In this document: piece after piece, positions 11,364-22,201 of the stretch
How positions within the stretch are numbered: position 1 is the stretch's first letter
Layout of the letters: each line of letters starts with the position of its first letter
Origin: Lateolabrax maculatus
Taxonomy: Eukaryota > Chordata > Actinopteri > Acropomatiformes > Lateolabracidae
Reading direction: 5' to 3'
NCBI GenBank assembly: GCA_031216445.1
Contig: CM062213.1
Coordinates: 3,114,001-3,178,000 of the forward strand
DNA length: 64,000 bases
Made by a program: the position numbers and the translations under genes
The notes under the pieces: generated by a model
The model's input: only the letters and a program-made list of their open reading frames with translations
Database searches by the model: none
Told to the model about the DNA's origin: nothing

Positions 11364-14099
11364 ATGGCAAGCAAGAGGAAATCCACTGTACCCTGCATGA
11401 TACCATCCAAATCCAAACATGTGCGTGAGGAAATCATACTTGGCTCACTACCAGAACTCCTACCAACAATCCCAGAAGATAGCATACTCAGCATCTCTGG
11501 AGAAGAGTCTGGCCATTTCTCTAACAGCTCCTCCAAATCCGAAAGTGGCATCGAGATGCAGAAAGGAGGTACATACAGCTGTCCAAAGTGCCGTTTTGAG
11601 TCCAGAGATTTAAACTACTTTTTGGATCACATGCACAACTGCCACTTAGACTTCAGGGCCCAGCCCACCTTCTACTGCCTGAACTGTGCGGTGTCAGTCG
11701 TCCGCTTTGAGGCTCTGGCTCTGCATAATGCTAACGCCCACCCTAAGATAATGGAGGGCTTGGTCACTGCCTCCCTAACTGTCAACAAGAGGGATGGAGT
11801 AACAACAGTGGAGCAAAGCCTCTTCACGGACAGCGGAGAAGACTACAGAGAATCTGGGATCTCCCTCACCAAAACACCGATTGCAAAGATGATGAAAGCC
11901 AAGGGGGAACACAAAAAGATTGTGGTTTCTCACACCGTGGAGGTACGGAAGATTGACACTGGAAAGGATGTAGATCCCAGCATGCTGACAAATGTGCCTG
12001 AACTCCAAAACGGGGCTCTCAGTGTTTCTGCCGCCCCAGCTATGCCGAGGACCACTGTCACTCATGTGATTACGTCGACAGTGTCCAACCAAGTCTTTCA
12101 CCAGCACACTCCCTCCCTTTACTCTCCCCCGTCCTCTGATTCCAATAAAGACCTTCCAAAGGTGATGATCCCTCTCAGCAGCATCCCCACCTACGATGCC
12201 GCCATGGACACCAGCAGCTTTCTCAAAACATCCTTTGGCAAGTTCCCCTACCCGACCAAAGCCGAACTCTGCTACTTAACAGTGGTCTCAGAGTTCCCCG
12301 AAGAGCAGATCAAACTGTGGTTTACTGCCCAAAGGCTCAAGCAGGGCATAAGCTGGTCTCCTGAAGAGATCGAAGAGGCCAGGAGGAAGATGTTCAACAC
12401 TGTGTTCCAGGGTGGAGCACCTCAAAAGCAACCCGCTACACAACGGCACGCCAATCACATTGTAACCCACCACACTGTCAATGCCCATCCAGGCTCAAAA
12501 GGACCAAACTATCAGATGGCCAAAGTTCCCTACGGCAGTATAAAAACCAGGCCTGTTGGCGTCATACCCACACAGGCAAGCATGTCCACCAACCCCCACG
12601 TCACTAGGGTCTCGTATTCTACTCCAATTATCCCCCCAAGATTTCCATCTGCAGTCAGAACAACAAAGGTACTGACCAAGAATACTCAGCCCACTGTGGA
12701 GCCGGACAAGAGCAACGGCCTCGGCCTGGACATGGCTGGAAGCAGCGGATGTGTCAGTAGCACCAGCAGCAGTCGAAGCAGCAGTAGCAGCAGTAGTTGC
12801 AGTAGTAGCAGCAGCATCAGCAGCTATTCCAGCAGTAGTAATGGTGGTGAAACTGTCACCAGGAAACCGGTGCATAACAGCAGCCCGACCAACAGCATCA
12901 ACAGCATCGCCACTTGCTCTGCCAACATTTGCAATAATGAGGAGCACTGTGTTACTGACACTAACGGGAAGCCAAATGTCAAAAGCAACAGTTTACCAAT
13001 CGGATTGGAAAGTTCAAACATTACCAAGAGTCAAGTGATCATCGATAACACCAGCAAATCCAACATCACCTGTAACAATCATAACAGCGGCATCATCAGT
13101 CCACAAGAGCAGCCCCACGCCGCCAAGCCCGACGACGAACGCAACAACTACATCCACAAGACCAACAACAGCAGTATTAGCAATGAATACCCCAGTACTA
13201 CCTGTAATGACAGTGTCCCTAACCTGAACCATGCCAGCAAATCCCCAACTGAAAGCACCAGCACTACTGTCATTACAAAAAGCAGCTCATCTATTTTAGA
13301 TGAGGGTAAAGGTAACAAGGACTTTCCCATAAAAGGCATGTCAATCTTACAGCAACTCATAAAGGACGAGGACCCGTTTGCCAGGGACAGAAGCTGCCCA
13401 GAGCTGAAAGTTGACCCCATCAAGATCAGCTTCAAAAGGCTGAAGATGAGCGAACCAGAGACTGCATCTGAGTTGGTGCATCAAGAACATAAGTCCGAGA
13501 CAACCGAGGTGTCTGCTTGTCAGCCGTCTTTCTCACCCCCCTGGAGCAACAAGACCCCCCAGCAGCAGCACATCCTCCGACAGGTGTTCTCCAACACCCG
13601 CTGGCCCAGCAGTCAGCAGTATGAGGACTTGAGCGTCCAGACAGGCCTACCCAAGTCAGAGGTGGTGCGCTGGTTCAGCGACAGTCGATACAGCCACAAG
13701 AACGGGCAGCTGAAGTGGCTGGAGACCTATCAACGACCTCCCACAGATTCAGAGGAGGCGAAGGGCCACGGAGACGCCGAAGCCGAGTCACCGACGGACT
13801 CTCCGGCGGCCAAAAAAAAACTTGTTGAGCAAGACATGAACAAGCACCTTGAAGGAGAAGCAGGACTGAACTCAGGTCAGCGGGTTGTGTGGCAGGATTC
13901 ATACTCACCGCTGCTGGGTCTGATGGGGTCCGAGGGGAGCGGCGAGCGAGGCCGAGCTGAGGAGTCAGCGCAACCGGGAGTCCTGCAGGATCCCTGGTCA
14001 GAGAGAGCAGAGGACCACCAGCAGCCGGTGGCCAGTCAGTCACTCATTGAACAACAGACTGATGCCAATCAGGCCAGGTACTTCAGTCATAATGCTTGA
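11364..14099 (+). CDS. zhx3: zinc fingers and homeoboxes protein 3 (ZHX3), 911 aa
   Basis: A nuclear transcriptional repressor of the ZHX family, which dimerises with ZHX1/ZHX2 and binds NF-YA in mammals (family knowledge). The whole protein sits in one exon, as is usual for ZHX genes. The exon begins after the acceptor at 11165-11166, and the ATG has A at -3 and G at +4. The N-terminus MASKRKSTVPCMIP is nearly identical to human ZHX3. Two C2H2 fingers are seen: C73/C76/H89/H94 and C105/C108/H121/H125. Homeodomain 1 lies at about 283-343 and contains KVMIPLSSIPTY just before it and FTAQRLKQGISWSPEEIEEA within it. A second homeodomain at about 730-790 matches ZHX3 HD4 (TGLPKSEVVRWFSDSRY). Homeodomains 2, 3 and 5 of mammalian ZHX3 are not recognisable. 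In their place, residues 355-650 are Ser/Asn/Thr-rich. The short block DPIKISFKRLKM (684-695) matches the human DNA upstream of HD4. Human ZHX3 is 956 aa. Confidence 0.93.
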   Translation: MASKRKSTVPCMIPSKSKHVREEIILGSLPELLPTIPEDSILSISGEESGHFSNSSSKSESGIEMQKGGTYSCPKCRFESRDLNYFLDHMHNCHLDFRAQPTFYCLNCAVSVVRFEALALHNANAHPKIMEGLVTASLTVNKRDGVTTVEQSLFTDSGEDYRESGISLTKTPIAKMMKAKGEHKKIVVSHTVEVRKIDTGKDVDPSMLTNVPELQNGALSVSAAPAMPRTTVTHVITSTVSNQVFHQHTPSLYSPPSSDSNKDLPKVMIPLSSIPTYDAAMDTSSFLKTSFGKFPYPTKAELCYLTVVSEFPEEQIKLWFTAQRLKQGISWSPEEIEEARRKMFNTVFQGGAPQKQPATQRHANHIVTHHTVNAHPGSKGPNYQMAKVPYGSIKTRPVGVIPTQASMSTNPHVTRVSYSTPIIPPRFPSAVRTTKVLTKNTQPTVEPDKSNGLGLDMAGSSGCVSSTSSSRSSSSSSSCSSSSSISSYSSSSNGGETVTRKPVHNSSPTNSINSIATCSANICNNEEHCVTDTNGKPNVKSNSLPIGLESSNITKSQVIIDNTSKSNITCNNHNSGIISPQEQPHAAKPDDERNNYIHKTNNSSISNEYPSTTCNDSVPNLNHASKSPTESTSTTVITKSSSSILDEGKGNKDFPIKGMSILQQLIKDEDPFARDRSCPELKVDPIKISFKRLKMSEPETASELVHQEHKSETTEVSACQPSFSPPWSNKTPQQQHILRQVFSNTRWPSSQQYEDLSVQTGLPKSEVVRWFSDSRYSHKNGQLKWLETYQRPPTDSEEAKGHGDAEAESPTDSPAAKKKLVEQDMNKHLEGEAGLNSGQRVVWQDSYSPLLGLMGSEGSGERGRAEESAQPGVLQDPWSERAEDHQQPVASQSLIEQQTDANQARYFSHNA
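12756..12839 (+). repeat. serine (AGC/AGT) codon repeat inside zhx3
   Basis: Residues 465-492 of ZHX3 are almost all serine, encoded mostly by AGC and AGT in a trinucleotide-like run. Such tracts expand and contract by slippage and are likely to be length-variable between individuals or species. Confidence 0.9.
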
Positions 14100-16113
14100 A
14101 TTACAAAGTGTGACAAGAGCTCCTAGAGTAAGACAAACATCTTATTCACAGTGCCCTGGGATATTTTACAAGCTCATTTATCAATCAAGAAAACAAAAGC
14201 AATGTAAGCCAGGTGGAGTGATGAAAGCATGACAGCTTGTTGTTTGTTGTCTTTGCTGCATGATGTACAGTAAAAAGGAGGCAGAAGAAGTGTGTACAGG
14301 TACTCATGCTGAGTAGCTTATTCAGGCAATCAAAGGTCTGTGTTTAAGAAGCTATTTTTAGATAAGTAGGAGTCTGGGCCGTTGAATTATAGATTGAGAG
14401 CGCATGCTAATATATGTGAATAAATCATGACAATTGTCTTTGGTGAGATGGATTTCCGAGAGGCAAGTTAATCCGTACACAGGCATCTTTTTACAATGCT
14501 CGATTCCAAGAAGTACCTCACTTTACAACAGCAATGCAACACAACAGCAACCTTCCAATCACCTCCTCACAATTTGTGCATGTTGTGTTTGTGTTTGTCC
14601 TGATAGGGATCGCCTGAGGATGGAGTTGCTGGAGGTGTGATGAAGCAGGCCCAGTCTCGCCAGAGGAACATGATGTTTAAAGGCTGGCGTGCTCCCCTGG
14701 CCGTGGTCTAAAAAGAGTGTTCATAATGACAGCAGATGTGATTGTAGCTGGACCGTTGGACTCTGACTGTAACTGTGAATACCCCCCACCCCTCCTCTTC
14801 CTCCGCCTCCTCCTCCTCCTCTTCCATCTGCCATCACTTCCTGCCATCGTCAAAAGAAAGAACTTCTCACCTTTGAGTCCTGTGATGTTTAAGCCTTTCA
14901 TGCTTCTTTGTGGTTGTGTGGGGAGGGTGCACAATGAGGTCAGTACGAGGGATCAAAGAAAAGAAAGAGAAAAGACGCACACTGACTGGAAAACTGACTT
15001 GAATGAGCGAAGATAGGATAGGATAGGGCCGAGAGATATTGTTTTTGGGTCAGAGGGAGAAATATATATATATGATTGAAACTGCACTATAAAAGAGGGT
15101 TTGTACTGACTGGACAAACAAAAGATGTGTCAAGGAAATGTTATTGTTGGCTTTGTGATATTTTTTACTTTTTTAGCAACCAGTACTTCAGCACTGCCTT
15201 GAATTTTACTTTTTCCGTTATTTGGTTTTTCAATTCTATTTACTCTTCTATAGTCACTGTAAGTCCAGATGCAATCAAACATGGTTTATTTAGATCTGTA
15301 TAAATGTTGGTGATCACTTTGCAGTTCAGCTACACGCAAGAGACTATATACAATGCACTAATGAAGACAGCAATGCTAAAAATCACACTGCCCCACAGTA
15401 AAAGGTATTGACAGCTCCGTCAGGATCAATACACTACACTGCCCTGCAAACTGAACAGAGAGAAGCCTGTCACGCTAACGTTGCCTTACTCAGCTCTGTC
15501 CATGTGTTTATATGACCTGTCTGTCCATCACCTTGCTTTCCAGCTACTGTGCTGTCCTGAAAAAAAGAAACAGAAAAAAAGAGACAAAAAAAAACATGCC
15601 AGTGCATCGATGGTCACTGTTCGTCTTTATCTGTGAAAAAATCTTGTGCTGCTTTCTGTACACTTGGAGATGTTTAACTTTAAGCTGTAATTGTATCAAA
15701 TATTGTTACTGGCAAAATGTTGTTTAAAGCAAAATTATCAATTTGATCCCTAGACACTGACAGAGTGAGATATTGTGCTAGCTAGAGAGCCAAATGAGGA
15801 GATCTTTGCTCTCCTCTGAATTTTCTTGTGTTTATATAAACATACAGTCACTACATGAATCCTATTAAGCTGCATCTTTGTCAAGCTGCTAATAGCTAAG
15901 AACGGTGCTATACCATCCAAAGTGAAATTGGAGGTTGATCTCCTACCAGCAGTGTATGCACTTGTGTCGAATGTTACAAATTTATTTTGGTTTGAGATAA
16001 ATGGAATCTGGACTTACGGTGTTATGATCACTTTAAAAACTTTTATGAAATAGTCTGATCATAAAGCACTGTTGTATCATCCTTTCTACACTTCTGAATC
16101 TTTACAGAATAAA
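14100..16113 (+). other. zhx3 3' UTR and candidate poly(A) signals
   Basis: No coding signal follows the zhx3 stop. AATAAA occurs at 14419-14424 and again at 16108-16113, so either a short (about 0.35 kb) or a long (about 2 kb) 3' UTR is possible. ZHX transcripts in vertebrates usually have long 3' UTRs. Which signal is used cannot be decided from the sequence. Confidence 0.45.
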
Positions 16114-16963
16114 CTGAATACTCACCAAGCAGTGACGTCTCATCATTTGCTCCGTGCCTTGCACCAGGTGTGTGAATATGAATTATGCCATGGATACCAG
16201 TCAAATTATTCAGTGTGATGAATGTGAAAGCAGCATGTGATGCACTGGGATTGGAGAAATGCATACAGCCTCACCTGCTGGTGAGCAGCTGACAATACAG
16301 TTTGTGCTGAGAGACATTTTTAGTCTGTTTCCATGGCAGGCAATCGCTGCGGAGTAGCCTTATTTATTTTGTCTGCAAGGTGTATCTGGAGGTATTTAGT
16401 CTTATGTATACAGTTGGTGACCAGAGCTTCTCTCTTCCCTGGAGGGTGTGCACTGTCGGCAGAGAAAGGGCCACGGTTTGCCAGATGCTGCCACAGAAAT
16501 GAAATCCTTCTTGAAGAGGGCACAAGAAAAGATTCAAGGAACAGCAGTGAACAGGAATGTACAGCGCTGTAATGAGTGCCAGTCACAGCACAGTTTGTAT
16601 TCTGAGAGCTGTTTAATTTAAAGGATTACATTTATTCAATTCTTGGAACTCTTCTTGCAGTTTGTTAAACCTTGCATATAACGCACCACAGCGTGAGTAT
16701 TTTCAGAGGAAGTCTAAGCTCGTCTTGTGATTTAGAAGCGATCCGATGGGTTTGATGAAGCAAATACGGGGATGCTGTAACTCTGGCAAGACCTCCCCCA
16801 TGGCTGCTGGTCCAAAACCAACAGGCAGCTGCGCTACTTGGGGCCTTGTTTTTAAAAGTCGGTGTGAGGAGAACCTGTCTTTAGAGTCGAATTTCCTAAA
16901 TGTGAAAAAAAAAAAAAAAAAAAAACCAAACAAACACAAGTACAGTGAATTTACTTGTAGGGT

Positions 16964-16969
16964 TTTATT
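16964..16969 (-). promoter_or_regulatory. top1 poly(A) signal AATAAA
   Basis: TTTATT on the plus strand reads AATAAA on the top1 strand, about 1.2 kb past the stop codon. Downstream on that strand come a GTTTGTTTGG element and a run of about 20 T (plus-strand A run at about 16905-16925). This is a textbook GU/U-rich downstream element. The region 16970-18189 is therefore the probable top1 3' UTR. Confidence 0.6.
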
Positions 16970-18189
16970 TATCTTTCAACCTACAATGAGCATAAAACTC
17001 AAAGAAAACATGATCAAAGGCTATGACAGAAGGTAAAACAGGAATAGGATGTTGACTTTACAGCTACTTACATCGATTTTCCTATAAGAGTGGAATAAAA
17101 TGAACTGATAATTCACATTGAATGTTACATTACTTTATCCTCAGTCTTTACACAATTAAAAAACTGCCTAAATTGTAACAGATTGGTGATTTTTTTTTTT
17201 GGCAAAGTTGATATCCCTCACATACCCTTCTGGAAGAAAAACACTTTCCATTTAACTGGATTTAAATACATTATCATAGCATTATCTTCAAGTAACAGAT
17301 AGGGGAGTTTTCTTTTTTTCCTTGGAACAATTGTTAAATTAAGTTAAAATCAGATGTAGACAGGGCTATGCAGAGAGATTCAGAGGATGCTTGCAACTCA
17401 AAAAGGATAAAAATGATTGGTTCACATTTACACTGAAAAAGAAGTCCCTGATGGAGGCGGTAAAACAAAATATTCACATTCTGCTTGCTTAAGTAAATAT
17501 TGACATGGTTGCAGTATTTTCCCCTTTGCCTGCCCAGACATCCTCTTTCATGCTAAACAATTCAACATAGTCCAGTTTAAAATATTCACCCAATATTCAC
17601 CAACAGATAGCTTCCATGGCCGAGCCCCTCATACACACACACATGCACGCGCACACACACCTCAAAAGTCGAGCTCACATTTCCATTTCTGCGAAAGGCG
17701 TGTGGGTGTAGTTAAGGAATTCTTTGATTTAACTTTGTCTATCAAAATATAGAATTCATTAATAATAATACATGGGAGGGCTAAAATACAGAGCAAGTGA
17801 ACAGAAAATAAAATGATACAAAGCATTTTGTTTTTGCTGAATACAGTAGCTATAGGACCACAGAGTTCAAAGTTCAGGCATTGTCAGGTTTTGTCCCCGA
17901 GGAGGGAGAGACACACAAAAGGTAAAAGGGTCTTCCAATTACTGGGACTACGCCTTGATGCTCAGGTGTGGGTATAGTTCAGCCTTGATGCCTGATCTCA
18001 GATCAGATGTTTAGACTACCCACAACACCCTCCTGCCACTTCATTATGGCCTCATCATCTCGTCTTACCAAGTCGCCGCTGCTTTTTCTGCTCAAACTGT
18101 CTGGCCATCGAGCAAAATTCGATTAAGCTAAAAAACAAGTATCCGATAAAAAAAACGAGTGTATCATAGATAAAACCACAAACTGGGAT

Positions 18190-21100
18190 TTAAAATTCAA
18201 AGTCGTCGTCTGCCATGTCGATGGCCCAGGCAAACTTCTCACGCTGGGTTTTGTTGTAGATCTTCTCCACGGGAATGCCCCACTTCTTACACCTTGGAGA
18301 CAAAAAAAAAACCAGACAGAAATTAGGACGGGAAAAGTTCATTGTTCAAGCTCGTTGTATTACTCATTTTCCCCCATTTTTTCCTATTTCAAGATTATTT
18401 TTGTTACCAAGCCACAGAGATGCGAGGGTCCAGATAGTTGAGCTTGGAAGTGCCGAGAGCAATCTGCTTGTTCTCCTCACGATCAGTCGCCTGCACCTCC
18501 AGCTTCATCAGTTGCTCTTCTATCCTCTGAACCGCCTTCTTCTTGGTCTCCACAGTCCTGCAGAGACCAGCAGCACGCAGGGTTATACACGTGGCAGACG
18601 GGGTCGAAACATTCCTACTTATCAAACCTTCAGATATACTCACTTTTTGGATTTTTCATCCCTCCGTACTTTGGCATCAGCCTTGGCGCTCTTCAGCTCT
18701 CTCTTGGCATCAGAAAGCTGGTCCCTTTTAGCATCAATCTAAGAAGTGACAGTGATTAGTCTCGAAAATTTAAAACGCTGATTTATTATGTAGACGATGT
18801 ACAAGGTCCTGTTGCATTAGAGTTACGTAATGTGTCAATACCATTTTTGGAAAAATTCAAGGACTCAAAGCAGGACATGACATTAACATTTGGAGAAGGA
18901 ACTCATTAAAATTGTCAATACAGGACAACATTCCCATAATATGCTAAAATGGTTTAAATGTTACTTTGATCAAAAGCATTGAACCCTAATTTCTATCTTT
19001 GCTTCAATGTTTCTATTCAGCTTACTGGAAAATGAATTTTGCTACAGTGATGTAGAAAAAACATTTACCAGTTTTCCTTTGAGTTATCATAAAATGAACA
19101 AGTTAGAAGCATTTTGGGATATAAAATCCAACTTGAACAGGGTGGCAGACATGTGACTGACAACTCAACATCAAAGTTAGAAGTTGAACTTGATGTTAAA
19201 TTGATTGCATGCAACTGACACCTACAATGTGAGATATTAACTAAACTTCCATCTCAGGTTTAAGTAAAAAGAGGCAAATGTAAACCTTAGTCTGCAGGTT
19301 CTGCATAGACTTCTCAAAGGTCTTCGGTGGAGCCCTCTGATGGTTACACAGGATGGCCACAGCCCTGTTGGCCCTGTTGTAGGACAAGATCTTGGCTGGA
19401 ATGTTTTCATCCGCTAGAGAGAGTCGGTGAGTATAATGAGTTAATGAAAAGCTTTATTATTTTCAAACAAGCAACTCAGATGTAGGCTGTTTGCAGCTGG
19501 ACTTCTGATTCTTTGACTGTAGGTGATATCAAATCTTATATAGTTTCAAAAATCACAATTTGTCTCAGGGGGCTTTACAACATGTACAGCATAAGACATG
19601 CTATGTCCCTTAGACACTTGATCCACGTAAAGAAAAAAACCCTTTTAAAATGGAATGGAAGAAACCTCGTACCACTAGTGAGCACTTTCAACTGCTGTTG
19701 CAGGGTGATTGAGGCATTGTAGGTACGGAAAACTTTGGCTGTCAGACCGTCCATCAGCTCCTGAAGGTGTTTGTTCAGGACAGAAGTCTGGGAGGGAGAC
19801 AAAGATTATATCAACCATTATACCAAGAAACAGGTGCCAACTGCCAACGGGTAGACAAAGTGCTCGGACAGCGGTTAGTGTAGAAACAGTCTTTCCAAAT
19901 AAACATCTATGCAATTTGGAATTTTCTGCCGAAATAAATGCATGAACTAAATAAGGATTTAATAGTTTCTTTTCAGAGGTGATGTTTCGCTTACATTCAG
20001 GCGATCAAACAGGTCATCATCAGGTTCCTTGTTCTCCATAAACAACTGAAGATTCTTAAATACCTAGAAAAGGCAGAACACGTAAATACACAGGCAGTGT
20101 CTACACACACACACACAAAAAAAAAAACTAGTATAACACTGCTTTCCAGTCCTTACCCTTTTCTCCACGGGGACTTTGTTGTAGTAGCGGATAGAATCTT
20201 TACCCAGGAAGTCAAACTCCACCACGTACTCTTGACCATCGTTCTCTGGATAGAGTTTAATGTGTTCAACTCTCAGCGAGCAGCAGCCCACGGTGTCCGC
20301 AGTCTCTCCTTCCTCCTTCTCATTACCCGCTCTCAGAGCCAGCTAGAGCACATCAGGACAGCTGGATTAAAGCCGGCTTATAAAAGACATTAGCCTCACT
20401 GCAGCTAGTGGTTAAGCACCTGCTAAACCCCACCTGTAAGTTACAGTCACTTAAAAAGCAATTACACTGCGTTAACTCCCTCAAGCTATATGCTACTAAG
20501 GACAATGTCAACAGTGAACATGCACCTCACCTTGTCGATGAAGTAGAGTGCCACAGCCCTCTGTCTGATCCTCATCTCCTTAGACTTCCAGTCTTCACGG
20601 TACTGGTTTCTGATGCGGTCCACACATTTCTTCAGTCTACGGGCTGTTTCATACTTCTGCCAATCCTTCTCTCCCTGCAGACAAGAACAAACAGCGTGGA
20701 CGAATGAGACAAGTCGTTCAGGAAATACATGGGGCCATGTTTGTGTGCAGTCATATGAACTCAAATGAAATTAGCAGGTTGTTGAACAGTACAGCAACAT
20801 ACTGTTGCCGTTTTACATTCCAGTGGACCAAATTAATCCTTTTAAAACAGATAAAGGTCAATGAAACCCGGAGATATAAAATCAGCTCAGATGATGCTAC
20901 TTATAGATGAAGCTGCCATGATATTCAGCCATTTAGCTCACACAGAGGACGGGAAAAAAAAAGAAAAAAAAGACCCATTTTAAACCAGGTCAAAGCTTCC
21001 TTGTAGTGCAGAACTCAGCCACTCAGCCTTACCTTGATCCTAGAGCTGGGGTTCAGCATGATGTACTTGATTGAGCCTTGAATGTTCTCCGTCCACGACA

Positions 21101-22164
21101 CCAGCCAAGTCACCTTGTTGTCATGACGAACCTCTTTCCACTTAGTGCCTGGAGGAGGAACGGGGTGCTTGGAGTCCCTATGGAGCACGTTAAAACATGT
21201 TAGTGTGTATAATGATCACATTAGTTAATCCGTATTGGGAAAAAAAAACCCTTCACTCACTTGCTACAGTTGACAATGATGTCTTGAGGCCTGATGCGAC
21301 GCTTGAGCATGCCCATCTTAGGGTGGTCTCCACGACCGCGGAACAGGCCCGGGGGCTCAATGCGGAAGTTAGCAATACGTTCCCTGTGGTTGTCCATGAT
21401 GCAGAAGCCGTACTCTTGCAAGATGCGCTCATTCTCCTCTTTGATTTTCTACAGAAGGGCAGTAAAAAAAAAAAAAAAAAAACAAACACATCAGAAATCC
21501 ATCTTGTTTGGCTCAATAATAAGTGTTTTTTTAAAAAAAAAAAAAACACTCGATACTAGGTCCACTGTGATTCAAAACATGAATATGTGCAAAGAGGGTG
21601 GATACTTTAACGACCATTTAAAAACGTACATTTTATTTGTAACACACTAACAAAACAGTACTTTGATTGTTATGTACCATGGCTGAATTGCTGTTCCAGT
21701 GGATTTACTTTGAGTCACTGATTTATTCAGATCCTCCATGTGTGGGATCAGAGAATGTTGAATGAGGGCCAAAAGTTGGTGTGGCTAACGAGCATTTTAT
21801 CAATAATACGACTACTATGTAATTAAACAAAAAAGGCAACACGGCCAATGTTTTCTGTACGGTTGATATATTAGGTGCCCCACTATACTGGTTTTATCCC
21901 GAGTTTTGATAACGCATAACGCAGAGTACATGAAGAAGCTGACCAGTTTCTCAGCCTTTGTCATGGCCTTCCTGGCTTCAGACTGCGCCTTGAAGTACTC
22001 GCTCATCTCCGTGAAGTCGCACTTCTTCAGGTCTGTGAGCTTTGCCTTTTCCTCTGAGGTCATTTCCTGCATCAGCAAAACATGGTGCGCTCAAAAACCA
22101 AAAAATCTGTACAACTACTTCACAAGACTCGGTGCTTTGAAATTTGACATTTGTAATTTTACTC

Positions 22165-22201
<37 letters not shown>

